Positions 1 to 9,583 of a stretch of 64,000 nucleotides of DNA are shown in pieces. Source of the DNA: Blastopirellula sp. J2-11 (GTDB lineage: Bacteria; Planctomycetota; Planctomycetia; Pirellulales; Pirellulaceae); contig NZ_CP097384.1 of the NCBI RefSeq assembly GCF_024584705.1, positions 1,984,001 through 2,048,000 on the forward strand, read 5' to 3'. Made by a program: the position numbers and the translations under genes. Below the pieces are notes generated by a model that did no database searches, was not told where the DNA came from, and saw only the letters and a program-made list of their open reading frames with translations. Positions within the stretch are counted from its first letter, which is position 1. Each line of letters begins with the position of its first letter.

Positions 1-163
1 CGCCCAACGACTTGCCTGTGAGATCGCAAGTCGCGGCGAAGGCTGGAGTTGAGGATTCGGCCATGGGGCGTCCGCAAAGTGAACAGTAACATCCTAGGTT
101 CAGTATGGGCGGCGATCCCCGGCAAGGCAACCAACGGGGGAAACCGTCGCCCAGATCCGTCGG

Positions 164-1120
164 CTAGAGATGCGCCTCTGGTGGAGGGGTTTTGCGCGAA
201 TCTTCCGCTTTCTCCGGCGGCATCCGTTCGTGGAGCCACTCGTCAGACACAAATCGCCGCAGCAGCGATCGCAAGCTGACTCGGAGGGCCGAATTGACTT
301 CTTCGTTGACTTCGCCAGTGACGCCGACAAATTCGATCTGAGTAAACCCATTCCAGGTGAGCCAAAGGCCCCATTGGTAGCGTGTCGCGGAAGCATTGAG
401 CCGCTCGGCGACCCGCAATGCCCAGAAAGCGCCAAAACTGTCGCGGAAATCGAGCCAGACCCGATCTTCGGGGCGTATCGCCGGTCCTTTCGGCGGCCAG
501 TCGACGACCGTCAAAAAGATGGCGGTCAGCAGCAGCAAGATCGCCAGCGTCGCTCCGCCGGCGGCGAATCCGACGCCGATTCCCGGCAGATGTTTGGCCA
601 GCATCAACGTTTGCGCCATCGCCAACAGGATCGCCGTCATGCAGTAACGTGTGGGGCCATTGTTCAGCAAGCCGACCACGATCAGCACAAAGAGAAACCA
701 ACTACGAGCGCCGACCAGGACAAGCTCTCCCCCGCGACCCGAGGCGAATTGCTCGCCGACCGGCATCATCAGCACCGCCCACAGCGTGACGACCACCCAT
801 TGCCAGGCGACGTTTTGCGGGCGTTTAGCGCCCAACTGAGCCATCTGCGGGCAAAAGAGGGTCATGCCGGCTGTAAAACGGAGCGAATCGCGAAACGGGA
901 CGGCGGACCCGGCCGAAACGGCCAGGCCGATCCAGGTTTCGACGCCAGTGACCGCGATCCACGCGATCAACACCCACCACCAGGGAGCGATGAGAGTTGT
1001 TCCATTCAAGGAGCGGCGACGCGTGGCCAAGAGCAAAACGCCGACAATGCCGGCAATCATCGCCGTTAGCCCGGTAATGACGCCGGGTTGGATATCTCCG
1101 AGAGTCTGCAAAATCGTCAT
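164..1120 (-). CDS. Polytopic membrane protein of unknown function
   Basis: A 318-residue protein that I do not assign to a family. The first two thirds hold about six hydrophobic segments, at roughly residues 15-32, 45-70, 105-120, 135-150, 157-172 and 178-205. They are followed by a soluble, probably cytoplasmic, tail of about 110 residues rich in Arg and Glu. The tail contains the motifs WLDFRDSFGAFWALRV and WGLWLTWNGF, which look like a conserved soluble domain. It is divergent from the Cys-rich secreted gene at 1397. The reading frame is long and has membrane-protein composition, so I consider it real, but the substrate or role cannot be read from the sequence. Confidence 0.7.
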   Translation of the reverse strand: MTILQTLGDIQPGVITGLTAMIAGIVGVLLLATRRRSLNGTTLIAPWWWVLIAWIAVTGVETWIGLAVSAGSAVPFRDSLRFTAGMTLFCPQMAQLGAKRPQNVAWQWVVVTLWAVLMMPVGEQFASGRGGELVLVGARSWFLFVLIVVGLLNNGPTRYCMTAILLAMAQTLMLAKHLPGIGVGFAAGGATLAILLLLTAIFLTVVDWPPKGPAIRPEDRVWLDFRDSFGAFWALRVAERLNASATRYQWGLWLTWNGFTQIEFVGVTGEVNEEVNSALRVSLRSLLRRFVSDEWLHERMPPEKAEDSRKTPPPEAHL

Positions 1121-1396
1121 GTTCCGGTCCTACGCAGGACTGCCCCCTTACTATTGCATGGCGACTTTGGGCCCCTCTGATCGTAGCACCAACTGCTGGC
1201 GTGAACAAAGGATAGAGCGATTCTGCGGCGGTCGGCAATTCGCAATTTCTCCAAAAATCAACATGATGCGTTTGCACAACGCCAACGGTGGGCAATGTTT
1301 CTCCAGAGCGACGCTCGCGCTTGCCTTGCTTCCGATTCGGGATTGCGGCGATAGAGCGATCCGACTCCCCCCACTCAATTGCATGGAGATCGTCCG

Positions 1397-1954
1397 ATGA
1401 ATTTGAAAGCCATGGCCGCATTGCTCGGCATGATGATGTTCGCCACGCTGGCCCACGCCGGCGGTTGGGGCGAAATGATGGGTTACTCTAGCGCCGCTGA
1501 TTGCGGTTGTGCTTCGGCGCCGGCCAATTGCGGCTGCGGACCGAACTGCGCCAACGTCTGGGATGGTTATTGTGCCGATCAGGGATGTCATCGCCGTACG
1601 CCGATTCAGGGGCGTTATCACTGGTTCGCTCTCCCAACCGCTTGCGGTTGCGGACCGACTTGCGCGACTGGAGCTTGCTGTGATGAGTATCCGATGTGCG
1701 ACTGCAATGGTCCCCATTTCGAGCGCGTTTGCGAGAAATGTCCGAGTTGCCTGAGGATGTTCAAAGGTCGCGGTTACAGCGGCGGAAGTTGTGGAACTCC
1801 AGGTTGCACCTCCTGCGGTCAATCGAATACCCGCATCATTCAGTTGGGGCAACCGTCGTACCCACAGATCCAAAGGATGTCATCGGCCCCGGGCGCTCCG
1901 ACCAAAGAAGCGAAGCTGATCTATCCCGGCCATCGGGCGACGCTTCCGAACTAG
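1397..1954 (+). CDS. Small secreted cysteine-rich protein
   Basis: A 185-residue protein with an N-terminal signal peptide (MNLKAMAALLGMMMFATLAHA, cleavage near residue 21). The mature part has 20 cysteines, many in CGCGPxC-type clusters that occur twice. Such a composition suggests disulfide cross-linking or metal binding at the cell surface or in the cell wall; that role is inference. I prefer the ATG at 1397 because GGAG lies 8 bases upstream and the signal peptide begins there; an upstream TTG at 1379 is unlikely. A strong terminator follows at 2031-2064. I recognise no named domain. Confidence 0.7.
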   Translation: MNLKAMAALLGMMMFATLAHAGGWGEMMGYSSAADCGCASAPANCGCGPNCANVWDGYCADQGCHRRTPIQGRYHWFALPTACGCGPTCATGACCDEYPMCDCNGPHFERVCEKCPSCLRMFKGRGYSGGSCGTPGCTSCGQSNTRIIQLGQPSYPQIQRMSSAPGAPTKEAKLIYPGHRATLPN

Positions 1955-2431
1955 TATTCTCGGATCGAGCGGGTCATTGCGGGGGAGCAACGATTCGACC
2001 TCGATCCAAAAGTAGTCAGAGCAGCGAGGAAGGGCGCGTCTTCTCCGAGACGCGCCCTTTTTTTGCGCCGTGGGAGAGAAGCGTCGTCGCTACAGTCGTT
2101 GCTAGCATTATTTTCCTGAAATTCGGCTTCAGCAGACTTTGTCCGACGTCCGATGATGAACAACACACTCAACGCGTGAGGACGGAATGCAAGACGCGTT
2201 TCGTTTCCATTGGGTCATGGGGATCGACGGACCGACCAACCATGGCCTTTTTTTATGCGCCGCAGGCGATCTTTGCCTGATCTGGCCCTTCTAAGCTACC
2301 TCCCAGATATGGGGTAAAAATATCCCCTCTGTAGATTGATTGGCCCCCTCTCTGGTTGTAAACTGCGGGGCAACTGTGGAGGAAATTGTTCGGCACGGAG
2401 GCTTCCATCTCATTTGAGTAGGAGATTTTCG
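1955..2431. other. Intergenic region, terminator plus unassigned sequence
   Basis: Between the Cys-rich gene and the next secreted gene. Apart from the terminator at 2031-2064 and an AGGAG ribosome binding site at 2420-2424 for the next gene, I see no gene, repeat or clear promoter. Short open frames here lack signal peptides or recognisable composition. Confidence 0.5.
2031..2064 (+). terminator. Rho-independent terminator
   Basis: An 11-bp perfect stem (2031-2041 with 2048-2058), six-base loop TCTCCG, then a run of seven T ending at 2064. It lies 77 bases after the stop of the Cys-rich secreted gene and should end its transcript. Confidence 0.85.
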
Positions 2432-2833
2432 ATGCTTCGTACCCGATTCATTTCTGCTTTGGTGATCTTTGGTTTAGGCGTCGCCGGTGTCACGGCCTTC
2501 TCAGCGCGTGCTGCTGACGAGCCGCCGGTTGCGGCTCAGCCGAAAATGGAGACCAAGGCCCGTAGTGAGCCCCGTGGCCGACTTCCCAATTTCTATGGTC
2601 AGGTAGTCAGTGAGAAGCAGAAGGAGGAGATCTACTCGATCCAGAGCGAGTATGAGGCCAGGCTTGATGAACTTGTGCGCCAAATCGTGGTGATCAAGGC
2701 CGAAAGAGACGCCAAAATCGATCAGACTTTGACTCCCCAGCAGCGCAAAGAGATCGCTGATCTGCGGGCCGAGTCAGAAAAGCGACGCGCGGAACGTCGC
2801 GCTTCGGCCGCAAAAGCTGCGGATGCGAAATAA
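2432..2833 (+). CDS. Small exported protein with charged coiled-coil tail
   Basis: A 133-residue protein with a signal peptide (about residues 1-27, ending SARAAD) and a highly charged helical C-terminal half. The segment LTPQQRKEIADLRAE resembles the LTPEQ-type helical motif of Spy/CpxP-like periplasmic proteins and of many small planctomycete exported proteins. The resemblance is only local, so I do not claim Spy function. AGGAG at 2420-2424 lies 7 bases upstream of the ATG at 2432 and fixes this start over an upstream one at 2336. It is probably periplasmic, with an unknown role. Confidence 0.7.
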   Translation: MLRTRFISALVIFGLGVAGVTAFSARAADEPPVAAQPKMETKARSEPRGRLPNFYGQVVSEKQKEEIYSIQSEYEARLDELVRQIVVIKAERDAKIDQTLTPQQRKEIADLRAESEKRRAERRASAAKAADAK

Positions 2834-2897
2834 TCGACGGGGGCCATCGCGAACCGGAAGGTAGATCAGCACGAGTCGCGTAAGCGACTTGTAGGGG

Positions 2898-2929
2898 CAG
2901 CGCGTGCTCGAGCTTTCGGGCACGCGCTG
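2898..2929. terminator. Possible bidirectional hairpin between convergent genes
   Basis: A 10-bp perfect stem, cagcgcgtgc (2898-2907) with gcacgcgctg (2920-2929), and a 12-base loop. It sits between the ends of two convergent genes. No long T-run follows on either strand, so it is a weak terminator candidate. Confidence 0.4.
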
Positions 2930-2983
2930 ATTTCGCATCTCTTTGGCGACTCTCCGCCAGAATTCCGTTGACTTCGACCTAGG

Positions 2984-3343
2984 CTAGGCCAGTTCCTGTC
3001 GCAAAACGTCGGGCTCGACTTGCACTGGGCCATCAAACGGCGTGGGAAAGACAGCGACGGTGTACTTTTGCTTGGCAAGTTTGTCAAGAAATCGATCTAA
3101 AAAGCTTGAAAGCTTGATCATCTTGGGTGAATAGTGCTTCCATTTGTCAGTCGCGCAGAGCCCTGCATGCGACTGATCAGGAAACACGATAAATCCCTTC
3201 CGCCGCTGCTCATCGGTCGATTCGGCCCAACCGTCGGCATATAAGCCCCACAGTTCTTTGTGCTCGCGAACCATGCGGATGAAGTATTGCAGACGCTCGT
3301 CGCCGTTCAGGTCAACGGCGCTAAATCGTTTTGAGGAGAACAT
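2984..3343 (-). CDS. DUF2750 domain protein
   Basis: A 119-residue cytoplasmic protein matching the DUF2750 pattern: RLQYFIRMVREHKELWGLY near the N-terminus, a central DGWAES, the WPEx-like stretch FIVFPDQSHAGLCA, KWKHYSPKMIKLSSFLD, and the ending VAVFPTPFDGPVQVEPDVL. This family covers about 100 residues and is usually a stand-alone protein of unknown function, so length fits. The start is uncertain: an in-frame ATG at 3391 adds 16 residues outside the domain, and neither has a convincing ribosome binding site. It is convergent with the gene ending at 2833. Confidence 0.8.
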   Translation of the reverse strand: MFSSKRFSAVDLNGDERLQYFIRMVREHKELWGLYADGWAESTDEQRRKGFIVFPDQSHAGLCATDKWKHYSPKMIKLSSFLDRFLDKLAKQKYTVAVFPTPFDGPVQVEPDVLRQELA

Positions 3344-3761
3344 GCGATTTGACTTCTGCTCTGAAATATGAGGAGATGATGTAAACCGCATGCTTCGATG
3401 CGGGCTGCCAAGCTGTCCACCGACTCATCGCTGCTTCGAGCCAGGTCGAAGGGCTCTCGCGAATCGCGGCGTGGCAAATGGGAAAAATGACGAGGAGTTG
3501 CGGTATATCGTCACCGGTCTGTTGGACCGGCTTAGTTGCCCGTTAATCGAACCTCAGCGGACGAGTAGTAGCCACTAACGAGAGTTAGCAAGCGAATGTC
3601 CAATGTTTTCGCATGCTTCCTCGATAAAATTCGAGACCATGGCCCCCATTGAAGGGTGTCCGAACTTAGGAAATCGAATAAACTCTTAAGGATTGTAACT
3701 GCCTTGGTGCGTGTCCAGGGAGTATGCAAGTCCATCACCCTCTGCCCCGATCTTTCACAAT
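3344..3761. other. Intergenic region with no feature seen
   Basis: About 420 bases between the divergent DUF2750 gene and the NRDE gene. If the longer DUF2750 start at 3391 is used the gap shrinks to 370 bases. I see no RNA gene, hairpin or credible small coding sequence. Confidence 0.4.
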
Positions 3762-4538
3762 ATGTGCCTACTGGCAATCCAATATCGCTCGGTTGCCGAA
3801 GCGCCCATTTTGGTCGCCGCCAATCGAGAAGAATTTTACGATCGTCCCAGCTCCGCTCCTTCGATTCAATCAGGGAAGCCTCGTGCTTTATGCGGAATTG
3901 ATCAGCAAGCCGGCGGAACTTGGCTGGGCGTCAATCAACACGGGCTATTTGTCGGTGCGTGCAATCGCCGCAAGATGAATCGCCCCATCGCTCCTCGATC
4001 ACGTGGCCTGCTCTGTCGTGAACTGCTTCGCGCCAGTTCAGCCCAAGCGGCCGTCGATTTGGCGATGGAAGCACTTAATAACGACGAGTATGACGGAGTC
4101 AACTTTGTGGTCGCCGATAGCCGTACCGGCTATGCGATTCATGGGGGAGATGACATCAACGCTCAACCGTTGGAAGAAGGTTTAAACCTGATCGGCGGCG
4201 GTGATCTCAATGATTCCCGCGACGAACGCGTCAAGCTGGCTCACCGACTGTTGACGTTGCAAACGCTCGATTCGGCCGTGAAGTTTCTCGCGGTAGCGAG
4301 CAAAGTTTTTGCTCGACCGTCCGCTGCTCCTGGTCGTCCCGGCATGGTCATGGAAGGTCGCGAATGGGGAACGGTCAGCTCTACGCTAATCGCTCTCGGC
4401 AAAAAGCCGCGTGATGCGATCTATCAATTCGCCGCTGGCGCACCGACGAAAGTTCCGTACGAAGATTTCTCGCCGTTGTTGCGCGACATCCTCAGCCGCG
4501 GACTTCGCGAAGCCCGCACCAAGACGCAAACCAGCTAA
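3762..4538 (+). CDS. NRDE family protein (TANGO2-like)
   Basis: A 258-residue protein of the NRDE/TANGO2 family. Diagnostic features are the N-terminal MC (Cys2, placed as in N-terminal-nucleophile hydrolases), the sequence AANREEFYDRPS that gives the family its Asn-Arg-Asp/Glu-Glu name, GGTWLGVNQHGLFVGACNRR, and a late GREWGTVSSTLIAL. Family length is about 250 residues, so it is complete. TANGO2-like proteins have been linked to heme or lipid handling in eukaryotes; the bacterial substrate is unclear. The ATG at 3762 is chosen because it places Cys at position 2; the open frame extends upstream to 3711. Confidence 0.85.
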   Translation: MCLLAIQYRSVAEAPILVAANREEFYDRPSSAPSIQSGKPRALCGIDQQAGGTWLGVNQHGLFVGACNRRKMNRPIAPRSRGLLCRELLRASSAQAAVDLAMEALNNDEYDGVNFVVADSRTGYAIHGGDDINAQPLEEGLNLIGGGDLNDSRDERVKLAHRLLTLQTLDSAVKFLAVASKVFARPSAAPGRPGMVMEGREWGTVSSTLIALGKKPRDAIYQFAAGAPTKVPYEDFSPLLRDILSRGLREARTKTQTS

Positions 4539-4568
4539 CGCATTTGCGTCACTTACTTGATCCCACTA

Positions 4569-4599
4569 AGAGCCTCGCACGCAGCGAGGCTCTTTTTTT
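4569..4599 (+). terminator. Rho-independent terminator
   Basis: A 10-bp perfect stem, agagcctcgc (4569-4578) with gcgaggctct (4584-4593), loop acgca, then seven T. It lies 30 bases after the NRDE gene. Confidence 0.9.
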
Positions 4600-4833
4600 G
4601 CGCGCTTAGCGAGGGAGGTTGAATCTGGGCGTCATCAAAGCGGGGCGATGCTGACGGAACCTTGGCAGCGATCGTCGAACCGTTGAAAGTTAACCCGGCA
4701 AAATAATTTGCAAGCGAAAGAGGCGCTACAAGGATTTGAGGGAATTGTGATTGAAAACTAAATTTAATTGAGTTATTTTCTAGCACGACAGGGGTATGTG
4801 CCCTCTTTTTCCCCCAATAAGTGCGAGCGTCCC

Positions 4834-5820
4834 ATGAAACCGAAACAGGCCGGCTTCACTCTTGTTGAGTTACTAGTCGTTATTGCGATCATCGGCGTAT
4901 TGATTGCGCTTCTTTTACCTGCGGTCCAACAGGCGCGCGAAGCGGCGCGACGGTTGACCTGTAGGAGTCAGCTGAAGAATTTTGGTTTGGCGCTGCATAA
5001 CTATCATGACGTCCACGGCACATTGCCGCCGGGGCTGACCGCTTCGGCCAATGGCGGTTGGTCTTGGGGCGCAATGCTCCTTCCGTTTATTGAACAGAGC
5101 AACATTCACGACGCGATCGACTTCAAACTATCGCCGAGCAATGGGAGCAATGCGACGGCGATTCTTAGCACGATCCCGATCGCCAATTGCCCCAGCGATC
5201 AAGCGCCGAAAACGAACGATGAACTCTCGCTACCCAATCAAGCGACAACCAGTTATTGCGCCTCAGGCGGGGCGAATATGTACACTCCTAACAAGTGCAG
5301 CGGAGTCGAAGAAGGGGTCTTCTATCACAACAGCAAACGAGCCTTTCGCGATTTCACCGATGGTTCGTCCAATTCGATTGTGGTCGGCGAAGTCGTGTGG
5401 CGCGTCACGCCGTATATGTCGGGCAACGCGGCTCGCAACTTACAGCATTACTACGGTGGACAAGTGACCGTGCCGTGGTATCACAACGGCGATCCTTGCG
5501 GCGTCGGTTCTGACGATAACACCTATCGTCGAACGTTTGCGATCATTCGCAACGCCGGCTATCCCATGAACGTCTATCACGCGGCGGCCGATACGTACTA
5601 TGACAACGCTCACCATGCGTTCGGCAGTCACCATCCCGGTGGTGCGCACTTTTTATTCGGCGACGCATCCGTTCACTTTTTGAGCGAGCATATCGACTCG
5701 AAGACCGACCGCACCTGGTGGCCGAATGTCACCGACGGTCAGGATGATCCTTCTCGGTTTACCGGGGTTTATCAAGCGCTGAACGTGATCAACGATGGCA
5801 ACGTCGTGGCGATCCCCTAA
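4834..5820 (+). CDS. DUF1559 prepilin-like protein
   Basis: A 328-residue protein of the planctomycete DUF1559 family. It opens with a type IV prepilin-like leader and helix: [16 protein letters not shown], where the residue pair G/F marks the likely cleavage and Glu follows five residues later. [16 protein letters not shown] and AREAARR come next. The remainder is the DUF1559 globular part, with [14 protein letters not shown], a [11 protein letters not shown] motif, and the C-terminal [20 protein letters not shown] typical of the family. It is expected to be inserted in the membrane and probably assembled or displayed as a pseudopilin; the exact role is unknown. A lipoprotein gene follows at 5937, forming the first of three such pairs in the window. 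Confidence 0.92.
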   Translation: MKPKQAGFTLVELLVVIAIIGVLIALLLPAVQQAREAARRLTCRSQLKNFGLALHNYHDVHGTLPPGLTASANGGWSWGAMLLPFIEQSNIHDAIDFKLSPSNGSNATAILSTIPIANCPSDQAPKTNDELSLPNQATTSYCASGGANMYTPNKCSGVEEGVFYHNSKRAFRDFTDGSSNSIVVGEVVWRVTPYMSGNAARNLQHYYGGQVTVPWYHNGDPCGVGSDDNTYRRTFAIIRNAGYPMNVYHAAADTYYDNAHHAFGSHHPGGAHFLFGDASVHFLSEHIDSKTDRTWWPNVTDGQDDPSRFTGVYQALNVINDGNVVAIP

Positions 5821-5936
5821 CGTACCAGACGCATGCCGTTCGAGATCCTCGACGGAAAATGCAAACTTGACTTTGCCCGCGTCCCAGGTTTCCTTCATTT
5901 TTCCGTTTGGAGATCGTCTCCAGGGGTAGTTTCGTC

Positions 5937-6347
5937 ATGACGCGCTACGACTTGTTGCTGATATTTTTGTTTCTGCTGACGACAATCGGTTGCAGCCCTG
6001 ATGGTCCTCCGATTGCTGAGGTCGCAGGGCAAGTTCTGCTGGATGGAAAACCGCTTCCGGAAGCGGAAGTCACATTTCAGCCGGTTTCCGGTCGCCCCTC
6101 TGTCGGAACCACCGATCTCGATGGTCATTTCGAGGTTCACTATTCGGCGACACGAAAGGGAGCGCTGGTTGGTGATCACAGCGTTCGCATTTCAACCTAT
6201 CAAGCGCCGCACCCCATCGGTCCCAATGGGGAAATGTCATCGTTGAAAAAAGAAGTCGTTCCGCATCGCTACAATCGTGATACCGAACTGACTCAGACGG
6301 TCGAATCGTGGGGCAACAATTTCGTATTTGAGTTACGGTCTAAGTAA
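5937..6347 (+). CDS. Lipoprotein with carboxypeptidase-regulatory-like domain
   Basis: A 136-residue lipoprotein. The signal peptide ends in the lipobox LTTIGC. The mature part is a single beta-sandwich of the carboxypeptidase-regulatory type: VAGQVLLDGKPLPEAEVTFQP followed by a GTTDLDGHFEV strand. Such small lipoproteins accompany DUF1559 genes throughout planctomycetes, and this one lies 116 bases after the DUF1559 gene at 4834. It probably sits on the membrane next to that product. The ATG at 5937 starts the signal peptide; the frame is open 10 residues further upstream. Confidence 0.85.
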   Translation: MTRYDLLLIFLFLLTTIGCSPDGPPIAEVAGQVLLDGKPLPEAEVTFQPVSGRPSVGTTDLDGHFEVHYSATRKGALVGDHSVRISTYQAPHPIGPNGEMSSLKKEVVPHRYNRDTELTQTVESWGNNFVFELRSK

Positions 6348-6487
6348 CGGCGATCGCCGTTTTCATGCGCGCTTCTGTTTCGATTCGTCACGACGGCATC
6401 GCCTGGGAACGCCCACAGGCGAAGTTGAATCCTGTGGCGCAAGAAAACAGACACTCATCAGGTGGCGTATCGGACCCCTAAAAAGCG

Positions 6488-6516
6488 TTTGCAAACCGAG
6501 GTAAAATTTATATAAT
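6488..6516 (+). promoter_or_regulatory. Candidate sigma-70-type promoter
   Basis: TTTGCA at 6488-6493 and TATAAT at 6511-6516, separated by 17 bases, inside an AT-rich stretch. The -10 is a perfect match and the -35 matches four of six bases. It lies about 95 bases upstream of the DUF1559 start at 6610. Confidence 0.45.
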
Positions 6517-6609
6517 TATTCAAAACGTTATTCGATTGTTTGCTTGGCGGTCGCCGACGTTCTTCTCATTCGCGTCTTCTTTCTTATCTTTTGTCGAAAG
6601 TCTGGTTCT

Positions 6610-7554
6610 ATGAGATCGAAATCCGGATTTACGTTGGTCGAACTGCTGGTGGTCATCGCGATCATCGGCGTCCTGATCGCCTTGTTGTTGCCGGCGGTAC
6701 AGCAAGCTCGTGAAGCGGCGCGTCGCATGAGTTGCACCAACAATATGAAGCAGATCGGACTCTCGCTACATAACGTGCATGATGTCCATGGTCGCTTCCC
6801 ACCGGGAAGTCTCTCCCTAGATGGAACGCGTTGGGGGAACAAAGAATGGCCCAATTTTCTGCACTTCTGTCTGCCGTATCTCGAGCAGACGGCTTACCAC
6901 GATCGATTGAACGATTATCAGAACGCAATGGCGTGGAACGTCAGCTCCTCGCATGCGCAGTGGGGACCGTTGCATGATCTGCCGATCGACGGATTGACCT
7001 GTCCCAGCGCCATCGGCGGTTCGACGAAGGAAGTCAAAGGTGGGCTCCGCTTGGCCGCGACCAACTACCTGGGAATTTTTTCTGGCCTGAATGACGGCCA
7101 GTCTGCCGCCGACACAGATGCGCAGCAGCGTGGACTGTTCGCCATGACGACCGAGAAAAAAGCCCGCCGCATGGCCGACGTGACGGATGGACTGAGCAAT
7201 ACGATTGTGGTCGCGGAATATATCACCGGTACGCAAACTGACGTTCGGGGTTGTTTTATCACTGCTCGAGCCGGTTGCCAGTTTCTGCAAGCGAAAAATA
7301 CGCCCAACTCATCGGCGCCGGATGAACTCTATAGCTATGCGTCTCCCAAGTTTTGTCCCGACAACGATCCCTTTTGCACGGCGGTCGCCAACAACGATAC
7401 GAATCACGCTTCATCGCGCAGTCGACATCCTTCTGGCGTCAACGTATTGAACGGCGACGGCAGCGTGCACTTTGTCTCTGAGAGCGTCGCGCTGACCATT
7501 TGGCAGTCGTCCGCTTGGATTAGCGATGGCGAGGTCGTTCCTGGTTCGCTTTAA
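6610..7554 (+). CDS. DUF1559 prepilin-like protein
   Basis: A 314-residue DUF1559 protein, the second in the window. It starts [15 protein letters not shown], continues with the same helix, and has the family blocks [43 protein letters not shown] and [20 protein letters not shown]. It is expected to be a membrane-anchored pseudopilin-like protein. The start at 6610 is set by the short Lys/Arg-containing leader. It is followed 54 bases later by a lipoprotein gene, and a candidate promoter lies at 6488-6516. Confidence 0.92.
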   Translation: MRSKSGFTLVELLVVIAIIGVLIALLLPAVQQAREAARRMSCTNNMKQIGLSLHNVHDVHGRFPPGSLSLDGTRWGNKEWPNFLHFCLPYLEQTAYHDRLNDYQNAMAWNVSSSHAQWGPLHDLPIDGLTCPSAIGGSTKEVKGGLRLAATNYLGIFSGLNDGQSAADTDAQQRGLFAMTTEKKARRMADVTDGLSNTIVVAEYITGTQTDVRGCFITARAGCQFLQAKNTPNSSAPDELYSYASPKFCPDNDPFCTAVANNDTNHASSRSRHPSGVNVLNGDGSVHFVSESVALTIWQSSAWISDGEVVPGSL

Positions 7555-7608
7555 ATGGCTGTCCAACTTCCTTGTTCCAGGTCGACTCTTGTCAAAGGCG
7601 ATTCACTG

Positions 7609-8043
7609 ATGGCGAATTTTCCCCACCACTATTGGCGCATAGTTTTGTTGCTTGTTCTGACAGGTTGCGGTCGCGGTTACAACGGACCGGAGCGAGCCAG
7701 CATATCAGGCCGCATTTCCCTGGACGGTCAAGCGATCGAAACCGGCACGATTGAGTTTCTACCGACCGCCGAAACCGCTGGTCCCACTGCCGGCGCAAAG
7801 ATCAGCGGCGGCCTTTACGAAATCGCCGAGAAGCAGGGACCGGTGTTGGGCAGGTATCAGGTGCGGATTCATGCTCATGGTAAGACGGGACGAAAGATCT
7901 CGCCCGGTTCGCTGGAAGCGGCAGGAACGATGATCGACGAAATCGGCGAAATAATCCCCAGCAAGTTCAACGAAAAGACGACGCTTGAGCGGGATGTAGT
8001 TGCCGGAAAGAACCAGATCGATTTTGAGCTAAATTCGAATTAA
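7609..8043 (+). CDS. Lipoprotein with carboxypeptidase-regulatory-like domain
   Basis: A 144-residue lipoprotein with lipobox LVLTGC after a short hydrophobic leader. One beta-sandwich domain follows: ISGRISLDGQAIETGTIEFLP, then GGLYEIAEKQGPVLGRYQVRI and a late LERDVVAGKNQIDFELN. It pairs with the DUF1559 gene at 6610, 54 bases upstream, as in the first and third pairs here. The function is unknown; the shared arrangement suggests that the lipoprotein and the pseudopilin-like protein act together at the cell envelope. Confidence 0.85.
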   Translation: MANFPHHYWRIVLLLVLTGCGRGYNGPERASISGRISLDGQAIETGTIEFLPTAETAGPTAGAKISGGLYEIAEKQGPVLGRYQVRIHAHGKTGRKISPGSLEAAGTMIDEIGEIIPSKFNEKTTLERDVVAGKNQIDFELNSN

Positions 8044-8202
8044 GGGGCCGTGCTAACGAGATCGACAGCGCGGCGAATTGCGCTGAAAGTGCGTGCTAAT
8101 CGTGGCAATTTGCGCGGCGTGCGATTATATTGCGCTGCAGACCCCCGAAAGCACGCTCTGTGCTGCGTAATCCGTACGACGCTCCGAATCTGAGATCTCC
8201 GC

Positions 8203-9480
8203 ATGAACCCCACCCGCATCAGCCGGCGCAACGCGCTCGGAATTCTTGGTCTCACCGCCGCTGGCGTCTCCACCGCGTTCGCCGCGCAGCCCAAACCAAA
8301 ACGTATTCTGCTTCGCTCGTCATGGCAGACGATCAACATCGGCGACATCGCCCATACGCCTGGCGTGTTGCGATTGTTGGCGGAATACTTGCCAGAGACC
8401 GAGGTGACGCTGTGGCCCAGCAAGGTCGACAACGGCGTTGACAAACTGCTGTTAGCCAACTTCCCTAACCTGCAGATCGCGCAAGGTAAGCAGGCGCTGA
8501 ACGCGGCGTTCGAGGATTGCGATTTTCTCTTGCACGGTTCGGGCGCATCACTCGTCGCCGAACGGGACGTATTACGCTGGTCGAAAGCAACGCAAAAGCC
8601 GTACGGCATTTATGGAATTACCTTCCCACCGAAGAAATCGTGGAAGACCGAACCGACGAGCGACCAGGAATTGGCCGAATCCGTCCGCGTGTTGAATGGG
8701 GCGCAGTTCGTTTACTTCCGCGACTCCCGCTCGTTGGCGTTCGCCAAAGAGAAAGGTTGTAAAGCGCCGATCATGCAGTTCGGTCCTGACGGCGCGTTCG
8801 CGTGCGACCTGCGCGACGACGACAAAGCCGCCGCGTTTATGAAGAAACAGGGGCTCGAAACCGGCAAGTTCCTTTGCTGCATTCCACGACTCCGCTACAC
8901 GCCATCCTGGATCTACAAAAAGACCGCCGTGGATCCTGCCAAGCACGCGCGCAATGAGGAAATGAAAGAGCACGATCACGCTCCGCTGCGTGACGCGATC
9001 GTCGAAGTCATCAAAACCACTGACATGAAGATCCTGATCTGTCCCGAAGATCAGACGCAGATGCAAATCGGCAAAGAGATGCTGCTCGACAAGTTGCCGG
9101 CCGATGTTCTTTCGCGCGTCGTCTGGCGCCCCAATTATTGGCTCACCGGCGAAGCGGTCAGCACCTACATCCGCAGCGCGGGTCTGTTCGGCAACGAGAT
9201 GCACTCTCCGATCATGTGCATCGGCCACGGCGTGCCGGCCGTCGTTTGTCGCTGGAAAGAACAGACGACCAAAGGCTACATGTGGGAAGACATCGGGCTC
9301 GGCGATTGGTTGTTCGACATGGACGACCCAGCCAGCGTGGCGAAGATCGTGCCGACGGTGGTCAAGATCGCCAAAGATCCGGCGAAGGCTCAGCAAACAG
9401 CGGTCGCCGCTCAGAAGCGTGTCGAGAAGCTACAGGCCGAATCGATGGCCGTTTTGAAACGTGAGCTGGCTCAGGCATAA
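8203..9480 (+). CDS. Exported polysaccharide pyruvyl transferase family protein
   Basis: A 425-residue protein with the fold of the polysaccharide pyruvyl transferase family. Evidence is the N-terminal block [20 protein letters not shown], a central [25 protein letters not shown] and a late ETHSP-like region [18 protein letters not shown]. Characterised members transfer pyruvate ketal to sugars of surface polysaccharides. Unusually it begins with a twin-arginine-like export signal ([15 protein letters not shown], ending AFAA near residue 27), so it probably works outside the cytoplasm, where phosphoenolpyruvate is not available. It may therefore have a different activity. It stands alone, with an inverted repeat after its stop. 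Confidence 0.75.
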   Translation: MNPTRISRRNALGILGLTAAGVSTAFAAQPKPKRILLRSSWQTINIGDIAHTPGVLRLLAEYLPETEVTLWPSKVDNGVDKLLLANFPNLQIAQGKQALNAAFEDCDFLLHGSGASLVAERDVLRWSKATQKPYGIYGITFPPKKSWKTEPTSDQELAESVRVLNGAQFVYFRDSRSLAFAKEKGCKAPIMQFGPDGAFACDLRDDDKAAAFMKKQGLETGKFLCCIPRLRYTPSWIYKKTAVDPAKHARNEEMKEHDHAPLRDAIVEVIKTTDMKILICPEDQTQMQIGKEMLLDKLPADVLSRVVWRPNYWLTGEAVSTYIRSAGLFGNEMHSPIMCIGHGVPAVVCRWKEQTTKGYMWEDIGLGDWLFDMDDPASVAKIVPTVVKIAKDPAKAQQTAVAAQKRVEKLQAESMAVLKRELAQA

Positions 9481-9490
9481 CGCGAACACG

Positions 9491-9578
9491 AGCCCGCTGC
9501 GCGAGCGAGGGAATGTGGTCGGCCATTCGAATCATTAGCGCATTACCAAGCGAATTCCCTTGGCTCGCGCCGCGGGCT
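9491..9578. repeat. Imperfect long inverted repeat (dispersed hairpin type)
   Basis: Arms at 9491-9514 (agcccgctgcgcgagcg...) and 9554-9578, pairing over about 24 bases with two differences and one gap; spacer about 40 bases. It lies between the convergent ends of the pyruvyl-transferase-like gene and the zinc-ribbon gene, so it could act as a bidirectional terminator. Its right arm ends in cgcgggctaatg, similar to the hairpin at 35437-35532. Confidence 0.55.
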
Positions 9579-9583
9579 AATGT

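Noticed and set aside
8-33. Stem cgacttgc/gcaagtcg at the left edge
   Set aside because: An 8-bp stem with a 10-base loop, no T-run and no known neighbour on the left; could be chance.
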